Positions 26,276 through 35,378 of a stretch of 64,000 nt of DNA are shown here, one piece after another (position 1 is the stretch's first letter; each line of letters starts with the position of its first letter). Both the position numbers and the translations under genes were made by a program. Under the pieces are notes generated by a model. It did no database searches. It worked only from the letters and a program-made list of their open reading frames with translations, and had not been told where the DNA came from. The DNA is from Methylobacter sp. (GTDB lineage: Bacteria > Pseudomonadota > Gammaproteobacteria > Methylococcales > Methylomonadaceae), in contig NZ_SCTW01000008.1 of NCBI RefSeq assembly GCF_004322395.1, forward strand, positions 1-64,000, written 5' to 3'.

Positions 26276-27292
26276 ATGATAACCAATCTCCCCATCGGCC
26301 CTATAATGCTTGATGTTGCAGGCTTAACCCTGACACAAGTCGAAAAGGAAAAGATAAACCATCCCAATACCGGGGCGGTCATTCTTTTTTCGCGTAATTA
26401 TCAAAACCCCGAACAAGTTACCGAGCTGATTAACAGCATTCGTGCGGCGCGAAACGGCGATATATTGATTGCTGTAGATCAGGAGGGCGGCAGAGTCCAG
26501 CGATTTCAACAAGGTTTCACTCGCTTGCCGCCTGCGTCAAGCTATACACAAGAGCCCGAATTAGCAGAGTCAGCCGGCTGGCTAATGGCCGCCGAATTAT
26601 TGGCAGTCGGCGTTGATTTCAGCTTTGCGCCGGTCTTGGATATCGACTGCGGCGTTAGCGAAATCATTGGCAACCGTTCATTCTCAACTGATCCGACACT
26701 TGCAACACGTCTTTCCAGTTTATTTAGAAAAGGCATGGATGAAGCGGGTATGGCCGCAACCGGCAAGCATTTCCCCGGTCATGGTGCAGTCGCGCTTGAT
26801 TCACACCTGACCCTGCCGGTAGACGAAAGAGACTTGGACAGCATCAGGGCAAAAGACCTGTTACCTTTTAAACAACTAATCGCAGAAGGTTTGGAAGGCA
26901 TTATGCCTGCGCATGTGGTCTATCCTAAAGTTGACCCGAATCCGGCCGGCTTTTCGCCGTTCTGGATACAGCAGATTTTGCGCAAAGAGTTAAAATTTAA
27001 CGGCACGGTGTTCAGCGATGACTTAAGCATGGAAGGCGCGGCATCGGTCGGCGACTTCCCGGAACGCGCCAGACTGGCGAAGCTTGCCGGCTGCGATATG
27101 ATCTTGGTTTGTAATAACCCGGCTGCCGCCGAGCAAGTACTTGATGCATTGCCGATAATCCCGGATCCAATCAGAGAACAACGGCTCAAGCGGATGCAAG
27201 GCAAACCGCAGATGGATCGCAAACAGCTGATGCAAACCGAAAAATGGCAACAACTATCCACTCTGATCAATCACACCTATAACTATGCTTGA
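26276..27292 (+). CDS. nagZ: Beta-N-acetylhexosaminidase NagZ
   Basis: NagZ is a cytoplasmic family 3 glycoside hydrolase that removes GlcNAc from anhydromuropeptides during cell-wall recycling. The 338-residue protein has VDQEGGRVQRF (about 65-75), KHFPGHGAV (about 163-171, the catalytic His loop) and the nucleophile Asp in FSDDLSMEGA (about 244-253). Length is normal. It overlaps the downstream hpt-like gene by 8 bp and forms a three-gene operon with it and a thioinosine/thioadenosine phosphorylase, a grouping also known in Pseudomonas (without the hpt gene). Confidence 0.95.
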   Translation: MITNLPIGPIMLDVAGLTLTQVEKEKINHPNTGAVILFSRNYQNPEQVTELINSIRAARNGDILIAVDQEGGRVQRFQQGFTRLPPASSYTQEPELAESAGWLMAAELLAVGVDFSFAPVLDIDCGVSEIIGNRSFSTDPTLATRLSSLFRKGMDEAGMAATGKHFPGHGAVALDSHLTLPVDERDLDSIRAKDLLPFKQLIAEGLEGIMPAHVVYPKVDPNPAGFSPFWIQQILRKELKFNGTVFSDDLSMEGAASVGDFPERARLAKLAGCDMILVCNNPAAAEQVLDALPIIPDPIREQRLKRMQGKPQMDRKQLMQTEKWQQLSTLINHTYNYA

Positions 27293-27824
27293 AGAAATAA
27301 GACACGTTCAGACAACTTCAGATTTGCTGTACAGCGAGCAGGAAGTTGAAGCCGCCATTGATAAAATGGCTCAGGAAATCAACCTTGCGCTTGCCGATCG
27401 CAATCCGCTATTGCTCTGCGTCATGAACGGTGGCGTAGTCATTTTCGGCAAGTTACTGACCCGATTAACCATCCCGTTAACCATCGATGCGATCAATGCC
27501 AGCCGTTATCAAAACCAGACATCAGGCGGCAAAATCGAATGGCTGGTTAAACCGGAAACACCGCTTAAAGATCGGACGGTGCTGATCATTGACGACATCC
27601 TCGACGAAGGCATTACCCTTCAAGCCCTCTGTGAATATTGCCGGGAACAAGGTGCGGCAAACGTCTACAGCGCCGTGTTGGCGGATAAAATCCTCGACCA
27701 CGAAAAACCTTTAACTGCCGACTTTGTCGGATTGAAAGTGGAAAACCGTTATTTGTTCGGCTACGGCATGGATTACAAAGGTTATTTACGTAACGCACCG
27801 GGCATTTATGCCTGCAAGGAATAA
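27285..27824 (+). CDS. hpt: Hypoxanthine-guanine phosphoribosyltransferase
   Basis: A 179-residue type I phosphoribosyltransferase for purine salvage. The PRPP-binding motif is VLIIDDILDEGITL (about 99-112), and the flexible-loop Ser-Arg-Tyr block is NASRYQNQTSGG. The C-terminal DFVGLKVENRYLFGYGMDY matches the purine-specific hood. It starts inside the nagZ end (8-bp overlap) and stops 5 bp before the phosphorylase. This links to the next gene: hypoxanthine released from methylthioinosine can be recycled directly to IMP. Confidence 0.9.
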   Translation: MLEEIRHVQTTSDLLYSEQEVEAAIDKMAQEINLALADRNPLLLCVMNGGVVIFGKLLTRLTIPLTIDAINASRYQNQTSGGKIEWLVKPETPLKDRTVLIIDDILDEGITLQALCEYCREQGAANVYSAVLADKILDHEKPLTADFVGLKVENRYLFGYGMDYKGYLRNAPGIYACKE

Positions 27825-27829
27825 ACATC

Positions 27830-28570
27830 ATGACTCAATTAGCCATCATTGGCGGCACTGGCCTGACACAACTTAGCGACTTAAAAATCATTAAACGCGA
27901 ACAGCTGAGCACGCCTTATGGTTCGCCCTCCGCTGAATTTATCACCGGCGAATTGAACACAAATAAAGTTATATTCCTGGCCAGGCACGGCAATCCGCAC
28001 ACCATCGCCCCACACAAAATAAATTACCGGGCCAATATCTGGGGACTTAAACAGCTGGGCGTTGAACAAATTATCGCCGTCGCCGCTGTAGGCGGCATTA
28101 CCGACGAGATGGCTCCTGCACATATCGCCATCCCCGACCAGATCATTGATTACAGCTATGGCCGCTTGCATACATTTTTCGAAGATGAAGCAGTCACTCA
28201 CATAGACTTTACATATCCGTACAGTCAAAAACTGCGCTCCCGCTTAATCAGCGCCGCACGCGACGCCAATATAAAAATCAGCCCACTAGGCACTTACGGT
28301 TGTACCCAAGGTCCCCGCTTGGAAAGTGCCGCAGAAATCCTGCGCATGGAAAGAGACGGCTGCGATTTGGTCGGCATGACCGGTATGCCGGAAGCGGCTC
28401 TGGCCAGAGAACTCGATATGGATTATGCTTCAATCAGCGTAGTCGCCAACTGGGCAGCAGGAAAATCGGAAGGTGAAATAACCATGGAAGAAATTGAGCG
28501 GCACCTCCATAAAGGCATGGCAAATACCGCTGAATTACTCAAAGCTTTTGTAGCAGGGTTAGCTACTTAA
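27830..28570 (+). CDS. S-methyl-5'-thioinosine (or thioadenosine) phosphorylase
   Basis: A 246-residue purine nucleoside phosphorylase-fold enzyme. Motifs are IIGGTGLTQL at the start, LARHGNPHTIAPHKINYRAN (phosphate and ribose site), AVAAVGGI and TYGCTQGPRLESAAEI, and VGMTGMPEAALARELDM. Close relatives in Pseudomonas prefer 5'-methylthioinosine, which is formed by deaminating methylthioadenosine, a polyamine by-product. The neighbouring hypoxanthine phosphoribosyltransferase supports that substrate, since the base released would be hypoxanthine. Specificity cannot be decided by eye. It is the last gene of the nagZ operon and converges on slyD, with 7 bp between. Confidence 0.9.
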   Translation: MTQLAIIGGTGLTQLSDLKIIKREQLSTPYGSPSAEFITGELNTNKVIFLARHGNPHTIAPHKINYRANIWGLKQLGVEQIIAVAAVGGITDEMAPAHIAIPDQIIDYSYGRLHTFFEDEAVTHIDFTYPYSQKLRSRLISAARDANIKISPLGTYGCTQGPRLESAAEILRMERDGCDLVGMTGMPEAALARELDMDYASISVVANWAAGKSEGEITMEEIERHLHKGMANTAELLKAFVAGLAT

Positions 28571-28577
28571 CTTTTAT

Positions 28578-29057
28578 TTAATGGTGACAACCTGCGCCAT
28601 GGATATGTCCATGCGCAGTTTCTTCTTCAGTCGCAGGTCTAACAGCCACGACTTCCACATCAAAAGTTAAGGCTACTCCTGCCAGCGAGTGATTGCCGTC
28701 TATAGTAATATCATCGCCATCAATCTTAACGATGGTGACCTCGCCGGAGCCGGAACTAACGTCGGCATGAAACATCATGCCGACTTCAAGCTCATCTATA
28801 CCTTCAAACATAGCGCGTGGAATGACCTGAATCATCGCGTCGTTTTTCTCGCCATAAGCATCTTTAGGGGCAATGCGCACATTAAATTTATCGCCGACGG
28901 TTTTACCATGCAACGCATCTTCCAGGCCGGGTATAATATTTCCTGTGCCGTGCAGATAAACCAAGGCTTCACCACCTCTCGAACTATCCAACACTTCGCC
29001 GGCATCATTCGTCAAAGTATAGTGAATTGAGACAGCCATATTGTCAGCTACTTGCAT
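28578..29057 (-). CDS. slyD: FKBP-type peptidyl-prolyl isomerase SlyD
   Basis: A 159-residue cytoplasmic prolyl isomerase and chaperone with a metal-binding tail. The FKBP part is split by the IF insert domain (about residues 70-130: PKDAYGEKNDAMIQVIPRAMF..), as in SlyD. The typical opening SIHYTLTNDAGEVLDSS and NHSLAGVALTFDVEVVAV are clear. The C-terminal tail HGHIHGAGCHH is a short version of the His/Cys-rich nickel-binding tail of E. coli SlyD. The start at 29057 has an AAGG site; the Met at residue 7 is an alternative. Confidence 0.92.
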   Translation of the reverse strand: MQVADNMAVSIHYTLTNDAGEVLDSSRGGEALVYLHGTGNIIPGLEDALHGKTVGDKFNVRIAPKDAYGEKNDAMIQVIPRAMFEGIDELEVGMMFHADVSSGSGEVTIVKIDGDDITIDGNHSLAGVALTFDVEVVAVRPATEEETAHGHIHGAGCHH

Positions 29058-29148
29058 GATAAAACCTTTTTGGTAATTTAAAAGGCGACTATGATAAAGA
29101 GTTGTAGCTCTTTTGTCTGAAAATTATTTATATCTACAGGAAATCATC

Positions 29149-29649
29149 ATGTCGCGCTGGAGACCGCCAAGCCCCAAATCATCCCCTTACATCACCCCGG
29201 AAGGCTATCAGGCGCTGGAAACTGAATTGAAAGGCCTGTGGAGCAAACGCAAAGAAGTTACCCAGGCTTTATCCGCCGCAGCAGCGGAAGGAGATCGCTC
29301 GGAAAATGCCGAATATATTTACCGCAAAAAAGAATTACGCGGCATCGACCGGCGCATCCATTATCTGCAAAAACGGCTGCCCAGCCTTAGCATCGTATCC
29401 CAACCGCCTGATGATCAGGACAGGATTTTTTTTAGCGCCTGGGTAACCTTGGAGAATGAAGCAGGTGAGGAGCTGACTTACCGCATTGTCGGAGCTGATG
29501 AGCTTGATCCTAAAAAACAATACATCAGCCTCGATTCGCCCTTGGCAAGGGCATTGCTTAAAAAAACGTTTGACGATGAAGTCGCCATTAAAAACGAGCT
29601 TAAAGAGACGCGTTATACAGTCGTTGACATTAATTACCGAAAAATCTAA
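29149..29649 (+). CDS. greB: Transcription elongation factor GreB
   Basis: GreB enters the RNA polymerase secondary channel and stimulates cleavage of backtracked RNA. The protein has an N-terminal coiled coil with the acidic tip in EGDRSENAEY, then a C-terminal FKBP-like domain. SRWRPPSPKSSPYITPEGY and the basic YRKKELRGIDRRIHYL stretch favour GreB over GreA. The ATG at 29149 has the ribosome site CAGGAAATC. An upstream in-frame TTG at 29113 is rejected. Length from this start is 166 residues, normal for the family. Confidence 0.94.
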   Translation: MSRWRPPSPKSSPYITPEGYQALETELKGLWSKRKEVTQALSAAAAEGDRSENAEYIYRKKELRGIDRRIHYLQKRLPSLSIVSQPPDDQDRIFFSAWVTLENEAGEELTYRIVGADELDPKKQYISLDSPLARALLKKTFDDEVAIKNELKETRYTVVDINYRKI

Positions 29650-29758
29650 AACACTATCAAAAGTTTAGAGTACTGCGACGCAAACAATGCATTTTGCTAT
29701 GCAGGGGGATGAGTATTCTATAAAACACCTCATGTTCGCCTTAAATAAAGAATTAATA

Positions 29759-29786
29759 TTGCAATAAATGCAGCACCCTATATAAT
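29759..29786 (+). promoter_or_regulatory. Promoter of tRNA-Ser
   Basis: TTGCAA (29759-29764) and TATAAT (29781-29786) are separated by 16 bp and lie directly upstream of the tRNA, predicting a start near 29793. Confidence 0.75.
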
Positions 29787-29797
29787 ACGCCGGGTGT

Positions 29798-29887
29798 GGA
29801 GAGGTGGCTGAGCGGCCGAAAGCGGCGGTCTTGAAAACCGTTGAGGGTTGATCCCCTCCCAGGGTTCGAATCCCTGCTTCTCCGCCA
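29798..29887 (+). tRNA. tRNA-Ser (anticodon UGA)
   Basis: A 90-base class II tRNA with a long variable arm. The acceptor stem GGAGAGG pairs with CTTCTCC (one G-U), the anticodon loop CTTGAAA holds TGA, the T loop is GGTTCGAATCC, and the discriminator G and CCA end are encoded. It reads UCA and related serine codons. Confidence 0.97.
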
Positions 29888-29939
29888 TACAATAAAATTC
29901 ATTAAGAATCAGCAACTCCATGATTCTCAATTCAAAAAA

Positions 29940-29957
29940 GTTAACAAATTTGTTAAC
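29940..29957. repeat. 18-bp perfect palindrome downstream of tRNA-Ser
   Basis: GTTAACAAATTTGTTAAC is perfectly self-complementary. Just before it, GAATCA/TGATTC (from about 29906 to 29927) forms another inverted pair. It has no terminator-like T run. It could be an operator-like site or a remnant linked to the decayed recombinase that follows; undetermined. Confidence 0.6.
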
Positions 29958-30004
29958 CGTTTCCTGAGTAAAAAAATCGATAAAGCTCAAGCGTAAACAT
30001 TCGC

Positions 30005-30427
30005 TCAGACATGCTCTTTATCGCTGCCTAGAAGCCTTTAGACGATGGCTTTACTTAGGCCGTACCAAAAAAAGCGTAAGTTCTTTAATCTTTATACCTG
30101 AAGTGCGCTTCTTGCGGAGCCCTGTTCATCTTCAAGCTTGGCTTTTTCAATTCCTGATAGTCGCCTTTCTTTTCAGATCTCAGTTTCAAACTCAGCTATG
30201 ATTATAAAGTGACTAGTTGAGCGCGCCATCCTATCGAGCTTGGTTATCATCATCTTGTGGCCTTTTCTAAGATAACCCAGACGGTTTTAAGCCCTGACCT
30301 ATCGGCTGTGTGCCTGATTTCTTTTCTCAGTAAATTTAGTACATCCATACTGGTTTAACTTCTCCAATTAAACCGCCAATGATTGACCTTTACGGCTTAC
30401 TCTTGCGTAACCTATTGCCTGACTCAT
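30005..30427 (-). pseudogene. Decayed serine recombinase (resolvase/invertase family)
   Basis: Reading the minus strand from the ATG at 30427 (GAGGTGA ribosome site at 30431-30437 still intact) gives MSQAIGYARVSRKGQSLAV, then a TAA where the family has Gln. After that come LEKLNQYGCTKFTEKR, a TAG, a TAA, LGYLRKGHKMMITKLDRMARST, and later IIAEFETEI-stop-KERRLSGIEKAKLEDE. In another frame follows a C-terminal GLSKAIV-stop-RLLGS, the remains of the resolvase HTH. The catalytic-Ser region, the LDRxARS block and the HTH occur in the correct order, so this is a recombinase of the Tn3 resolvase/Hin type broken by at least four stops and frame changes plus deletions. The rest of 29888-30697 holds no other recognisable gene. 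Confidence 0.85.
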
Positions 30428-30697
30428 ACATCACCTCAATGTCTTATTAAGTCTTAATGTTGTGAGATTTAATTACAAGCTATAAATCGAGGGCCGAGAT
30501 CCTTCAAGGGCGTACCCTACCGTTGAGTAAAAAACGCTGCCTTAGTACATATGCATTATTTACACGGCTTGTTTATCGTATGTATATCTCATTTTCGTAA
30601 ATATTAATTCTTTCTTAATCTATGTTTAATGCTGCACGAATTCGTTTGTTGTAATATTATGCTTACATGTCACGATTTGTTTTGTTCGAGTGTATCT

Positions 30698-30895
30698 ATG
30701 AAAAAATTATCAATAAGCCCTATCACGTCAAAGGAATACGATAGATTAGTAATGTATGGCTCAACCGAAGTGTTCCATTATCATGATGGAACGATAAGTT
30801 CTACCTATGCGACTCATCCTGAATATGGTGATGTCATCCTTATTTCAGCTTTTCATGGCAGTTGTTTGATGATTCATCGATTAGATGCTACGTAA
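30698..30895 (+). CDS. Hypothetical protein (65 aa)
   Basis: A small unrecognised protein starting MKKLSISPITSKEYDRLVMY. The longer frame from 30629 has a cysteine-rich, unlikely N-terminus, so I take the internal ATG at 30698. Composition is normal for a soluble alpha/beta protein. The ribosome site is weak. It lies between the decayed recombinase and cysH and may be part of the same lost accessory segment. Confidence 0.45.
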   Translation: MKKLSISPITSKEYDRLVMYGSTEVFHYHDGTISSTYATHPEYGDVILISAFHGSCLMIHRLDAT

Positions 30896-31090
30896 TATAA
30901 AAGAGCTAAACAAGATGGTCGCTATTCCGGTTAAGGGTGAGCTTTATACGTGAGGAAAGAGTTACCGGATCAAGATAAGTTAACGAATTTAATCCAACCC
31001 TTGTTTGGTTTCATTCCGGTTGATTTTTTCTTTAATTAAAAGCTGGAGATTTTTAAAACAGCTAACACTCTACGTTAAAGCGGTCAGCCT

Positions 31091-31813
31091 TTATTTTTTC
31101 AAATTTCCCGCATGCAATCCGCATTCTTTTTTCGCTTCCGACTCCCACCACCAGCGACCGGCTCTTTCATGCTGATTGGGCAGCACAGGCCGGGTGCAAG
31201 GTTCGCAGCCTATGCTGATAAAGCCTTTCTCGTGCAATTCGTTATAAGGCACTTGATAGGCTTCAATATAATCCCAGACTTGCGCGGAACTCCAGTTGAG
31301 CAAGGGATTAAATTTAACCAATTGATGCTCGGCATTAGAAAATGCGGTGTCTAACTGCACTTCAGGAATATCTTGCCGGGTATCAAGGCTTTGATCTTTA
31401 CGCTGACCGGTAATCCAGGCGTCTAAATGGACCAGTTTGCGTTTTAGCGGTTCAACCTTGCGGATGCCGCAGCATTCCTGATGCCCGTCTTCATAGAAAC
31501 TGAACAGGCCCTTCTTTTTAACGAAGCTATCCAGCACGTCTCGGTCCGGCGTCAATAGTTCAATATCTATCTGGTAATGTTTCCTGACTTTTTCTATAAA
31601 ACGATAAGTTTCAGGATGTAAACGCCCTGTATCCAAAGAAAAGACCTGAATGTCTTTTCTGATAGACACAGCCATATCGATCAGCACCACATCTTCCGCA
31701 CCGCTGAAAGAAATGGCTATGTTATCGAACAACTCCAGCGCTTTTTTCAGGATGACGCGCGGGTTCTTATGCTCTAGCTCGGTTTGCAGTTGCTTTATAT
31801 CGAAGGTTGTCAT
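31091..31813 (-). CDS. cysH: Assimilatory adenylyl-sulfate (APS) reductase
   Basis: A 240-residue member of the CysH family that reduces activated sulfate to sulfite for cysteine synthesis. It carries the 4Fe-4S cysteines Cys114-Cys115 (ECCGIRK) and Cys203/Cys206 (CEPCTRP), which mark APS rather than PAPS reductases. The C-terminal catalytic Cys231 lies in KKECGLH. The phosphate-binding loop is [13 protein letters not shown]. It follows gshA on the same strand with a 62-bp gap and an AGGA ribosome site; both belong to sulfur and thiol metabolism, so co-transcription is plausible. The cysDN, cysC and sulfite reductase genes are not in the window. Confidence 0.93.
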   Translation of the reverse strand: MTTFDIKQLQTELEHKNPRVILKKALELFDNIAISFSGAEDVVLIDMAVSIRKDIQVFSLDTGRLHPETYRFIEKVRKHYQIDIELLTPDRDVLDSFVKKKGLFSFYEDGHQECCGIRKVEPLKRKLVHLDAWITGQRKDQSLDTRQDIPEVQLDTAFSNAEHQLVKFNPLLNWSSAQVWDYIEAYQVPYNELHEKGFISIGCEPCTRPVLPNQHERAGRWWWESEAKKECGLHAGNLKK

Positions 31814-31875
31814 GATGTGCTTTTCCTCGTTTCTACGCCGTGCGGCTTTGTAGCTCGGCCCGCGCAGTCATTAAA

Positions 31876-33462
31876 TTATGCTTGCAAAAAATACTGCTTC
31901 AAGAAATCGTCAAAAGGGAGCTGTTTTTTGCTTTCGATTTCCTGCTGTTTATCAAGAGACCCTGCCGCCATTTCATTAAACTGCTGCTCTTTAAGCTTAT
32001 CGAGTTGATTGAGTCTGAAATATTGTTCATGCTCGGTCGAGATATTTAATGCAAAACGGGAAAACGGCTGCCGCAGTTGGGTCATCTGCTCCAGCATTCG
32101 CGCCGATGCGGTTAAATCGGGGTTTTCGACTAACACCAGCTGTTTTTCCAAGGCGGTGCTATAGGGTTTGCTCGCATTATCCTGATCGAGAATCGCACAC
32201 ACTGGTTCCATGGATTCAAGAATTTCAGCCGCCCAATCCTTTAGCAGAATTTTCTGATTATTTTTATTCAGTTCCAATCCCGGTTTTCGGCCAAAGTTAG
32301 CGACAGCCAGTTGATTGGCATTATTAACCTGCTGCTCCTGATCTGAAGTTTTCGGGCTGTCTTGCAACAGACACGTGAGCAGCAGCGCCTCAATAAAACG
32401 GGCTTTATCTTCGTCAATGCCGATAGGATTAAATAAATCCAAATCTAAAGAACGCATCTCTATATAACGAACACCGCGACGCTTCAGCGCCAGGGTCGGC
32501 TTTTCGCCGGACTGGGCAATTTGTTTAGGCCGCATAGTGCTGTAAAACTCGTTTTCAATTTGCAAAATATTGCTGTTCAGTTGACGGTATTCACCATCAA
32601 CCAGAGTGCCGATTTTTTCGTACTCAGGATAAGGCGTGTTAATGGCCGCGCTTAAACTGCTGACATAACCGTCTATAGAGTTGTAATCGATTTTCAGATT
32701 AGCCTGATTTTTACTCTTGTAACCGATATCACTCATGCGTAATGAAGTCGCATAGGGATGATAAAGCGTACCATTGTCAAATTCTTCAAATTGCATCATC
32801 AATGCCGGACGGCTCTTGAAGAAGCTTTTGCAGATGGCCGGTGATGCGCCGAACAAGTACAGAATTAACCACCCCATACGTTGGAAGTTCCTGATTAAAC
32901 CGAAATAGGCCTCGTTAGTAAACTGCTCCAGATTGAGTGAGCTGTTTTTTTCTTTGTGCAAAACTGGCCACAACGCTTTCGGCACCGAATAATTAAAATG
33001 AATCCCGGCAATAGACTGCATGGTCCTACCGTAGCGATGCCATAAACCGTGCCGATAAATGTGCTTCATCCTGCCTATATTGGACGATCCGTATTCGGCG
33101 ATGGGAATACTCTCATCCCCGTCGATGCCACAAGGCATACTTGCGCCCAACAGGATTTCATTGTCCAGATGCTCATAAACAAACCGGTGTATATTGCGCA
33201 AATAGTCCAGCGAATCTTTAACGTCATCAAACGGCGGGGTAATTAATTCAATCAAGGCTTCAGAATAATCCGTGGTAATACACGGATGAGTCAGTGCTGC
33301 ACCTAATGTTCGAGGATGAGGTGTTTGGGCGATGAATCCGTCTTTGGATATGCGCAGGCTTTCTTTCTCAATCCCTTTAAGCCCTCCGCAAAGCAGTTGC
33401 TGATGGCCGTTTGCATTCATTTGATCCAAACGTGTTAAAAGCGCGCTATTCAAATTAGTCAT
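31876..33462 (-). CDS. gshA: Glutamate-cysteine ligase
   Basis: This enzyme joins glutamate and cysteine through the gamma-carboxyl group, the first step of glutathione synthesis. The 528-residue protein matches the gammaproteobacterial GshA type: GGLKGIEKESLRIS near the N-terminus, DYSEALIELITPP, GIHFNYSVP, ASPAICKSFF and RGVRYIEMRSLDLDLFNP. Length is normal. Glutathione is the acceptor for sulfane sulfur in the SQR/persulfide dioxygenase pathway encoded at 19.7-22.2 kb, so the two regions meet metabolically. Confidence 0.95.
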   Translation of the reverse strand: MTNLNSALLTRLDQMNANGHQQLLCGGLKGIEKESLRISKDGFIAQTPHPRTLGAALTHPCITTDYSEALIELITPPFDDVKDSLDYLRNIHRFVYEHLDNEILLGASMPCGIDGDESIPIAEYGSSNIGRMKHIYRHGLWHRYGRTMQSIAGIHFNYSVPKALWPVLHKEKNSSLNLEQFTNEAYFGLIRNFQRMGWLILYLFGASPAICKSFFKSRPALMMQFEEFDNGTLYHPYATSLRMSDIGYKSKNQANLKIDYNSIDGYVSSLSAAINTPYPEYEKIGTLVDGEYRQLNSNILQIENEFYSTMRPKQIAQSGEKPTLALKRRGVRYIEMRSLDLDLFNPIGIDEDKARFIEALLLTCLLQDSPKTSDQEQQVNNANQLAVANFGRKPGLELNKNNQKILLKDWAAEILESMEPVCAILDQDNASKPYSTALEKQLVLVENPDLTASARMLEQMTQLRQPFSRFALNISTEHEQYFRLNQLDKLKEQQFNEMAAGSLDKQQEIESKKQLPFDDFLKQYFLQA

Positions 33463-33887
33463 AGAATGGATACATGCCCTATAGTCCTTGTAAAATCCGA
33501 CTATTATAAAGGGTTTTACTAATTGAATAAATATTATCGCTGATATGCAAATGAAGACGGAAGTTTATTTCCGCTTATTTGATGTCGAAAAAAGAATTTT
33601 CTGCACCGGCTTATACTTTATTCTTCGTTACAAATAGAGTTGGGCAAATACATCTTGTATTCTTCCGCTGAGAAAAAGATTGTTCCTCATTTGCTGAACG
33701 AAAAAGGACGTAAACATGTCGATTTTGATCGGTTTTTTATTACTAAAATTATTAATTACCTAATTCTGAATATCAAATTAAGCTACATATGGAAAACCAA
33801 CCACCAAACAATCTTCTTTATAACCAATAAACCTATACGATCTATACTTAATATTTCTATTTTTAGGGTTACTCCAGAGAGATCGTC
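33463..33887. other. AT-rich intergenic region between divergent genes
   Basis: This 425-bp spacer separates gshA from the polyphosphate phosphotransferase. A TATAAT box on the minus strand (33503-33508) may serve gshA. A 15-codon hydrophobic frame with an AAAGGA site (33716-33763, MSILIGFLLLKLLIT) is visible but too short to call. Nothing else is recognised. Confidence 0.4.
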
Positions 33888-35378
33888 ATGTTTGAATCAG
33901 CAGAGCTTGGACACAAAATAGACAAAGCCATATACGATACAGAAGTACCCCGGTTGCGCGAAGCATTACTGGAGGCACAGATGGATTTGGCAAAATTGGC
34001 CAAATTTCCAGTCATTATTTTAATCGGCGGCTTGGATGGCGCGGGACGAGGCGAAACCGTCAACTTGCTCAATGAATGGATGGATCCGCGTTTTATTCAA
34101 ACCCACGGCATGGGCGACCCATCCGATGAGGAGCTTGATCGCCCGATGATGTGGCGGTTCTGGCGCGAACTTCCTCCAAAAGGCAAGATAGGCCTGTTTC
34201 TGGGTTCCTGGTATACGTGGCCAATTCTCAATCGTGCCACCGGCCACACCAATGCGGCTGAATTCGATCAGAGCATGGAACGCGCTAAACGCCTGGAAAG
34301 GATGCTAACCGACGAAGGCGCGCTGATCCTCAAATTTTGGATGCATTTATCTAAAGACAGGCAAAAAAAACGCCTTAGATTGCTTGAAGAAAATTCGAAA
34401 ACCCGCTGGCGTGTGACCGATCGCGATTGGAAACATTTCAAGCAATACGATAAGTTCCGCGTTGTATATGAAAGCGTAATACGCCATACCAGCACTGCTG
34501 AGGCTCCATGGACTATCGTCGAAGGCTACGATCCGCATTACCGCGGCTTGACCGTGGGCAAGGTGATTCTCGAAGCCATACGCAAACGCTTGGACGATGC
34601 AGATACCAAAATAACGAAAGTTCATGCGCCCCCCTCGCCGCTGCCTTCGATTGACCAACTCGACATCCTAAAAACGTTGGATCTCAATCAGAAGATCGAC
34701 AAGAAAGAATTTAAGGCTGAACTGGAAAAATATCAGGGCAAGCTCGCTTTGCTGACTCGCGAAGACAAATTTAAAGACATCACCGTAATAACTATTTTCG
34801 AAGGTAATGACGCCGCCGGCAAAGGCGGCGCAATTCGCCGCATCACGAGCGCCCTGGATGCTCGCTGGTACAATATCATTCCAATTGCCGCCCCTACCGA
34901 GGAAGAACGCGCTCAACCTTATTTGTGGCGTTTTTGGCGGCATATTCCGCGGCGTGGACGGTTGACTATTTTCGATCGTTCCTGGTATGGCCGCGTATTG
35001 GTCGAACGCGTTGAGAGTTTCTGCTCAGAAGTAGACTGGATGCGCGCTTATAGCGAGATCAACGATTTTGAGGCGCAACTGGTGCGTCATAATATTGTGG
35101 TGGTCAAATTCTGGCTCGCGATCAGCAATGAAGAACAACTTGCCCGCTTCAATGAACGCGAAAAAATCGGTTTTAAACGATTTAAGATTACTGAAGAAGA
35201 CTGGCGCAATCGCAATAAATGGGATGAGTATGAGCACGCCGTATGCGACATGGTAGATCGTACCAGCACCGAAATTGCGCCGTGGACGCTGGTGGAAGCC
35301 AACGACAAGAACTTTGCCCGTATCAAGATATTAAAAACGTTGTGCAAACAAATTGAGGCGGCTATGGCTAAATCATAG
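33888..35378 (+). CDS. pap: Polyphosphate:AMP phosphotransferase (double PPK2 domain)
   Basis: A 496-residue class II PPK2 enzyme that uses polyphosphate to phosphorylate AMP to ADP. Two homologous P-loop domains are visible: the N-terminal one with LIGGLDGAGRGETVNLL (Walker A at about 47-55) and the C-terminal one with FEGNDAAGKGGAIRRI (about 302-317) and FDRSWYGRVLVERVE. The C-terminal copy keeps the canonical lysine of GxxxxGK, while the N-terminal one has Arg in its place. This matches the two-domain AMP-specific enzymes, in which one domain is catalytic. AGAGAG is the ribosome site. It appears monocistronic. Confidence 0.93.
   Translation: MFESAELGHKIDKAIYDTEVPRLREALLEAQMDLAKLAKFPVIILIGGLDGAGRGETVNLLNEWMDPRFIQTHGMGDPSDEELDRPMMWRFWRELPPKGKIGLFLGSWYTWPILNRATGHTNAAEFDQSMERAKRLERMLTDEGALILKFWMHLSKDRQKKRLRLLEENSKTRWRVTDRDWKHFKQYDKFRVVYESVIRHTSTAEAPWTIVEGYDPHYRGLTVGKVILEAIRKRLDDADTKITKVHAPPSPLPSIDQLDILKTLDLNQKIDKKEFKAELEKYQGKLALLTREDKFKDITVITIFEGNDAAGKGGAIRRITSALDARWYNIIPIAAPTEEERAQPYLWRFWRHIPRRGRLTIFDRSWYGRVLVERVESFCSEVDWMRAYSEINDFEAQLVRHNIVVVKFWLAISNEEQLARFNEREKIGFKRFKITEEDWRNRNKWDEYEHAVCDMVDRTSTEIAPWTLVEANDKNFARIKILKTLCKQIEAAMAKS

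Noticed and set aside
29798-30697. Genomic island attached at tRNA-Ser
   Set aside because: I found no second copy of the tRNA 3' end and no tyrosine integrase; only a decayed serine recombinase is seen.
33716-33763. Tiny hydrophobic leader-like frame with AAAGGA site
   Set aside because: Fifteen codons in AT-rich DNA arise easily by chance, and it has no visible link to the next gene.
33640-33921. 93-codon frame running into the polyphosphate phosphotransferase start
   Set aside because: AT-rich, no ribosome site, and overlaps a clear gene start in another frame.
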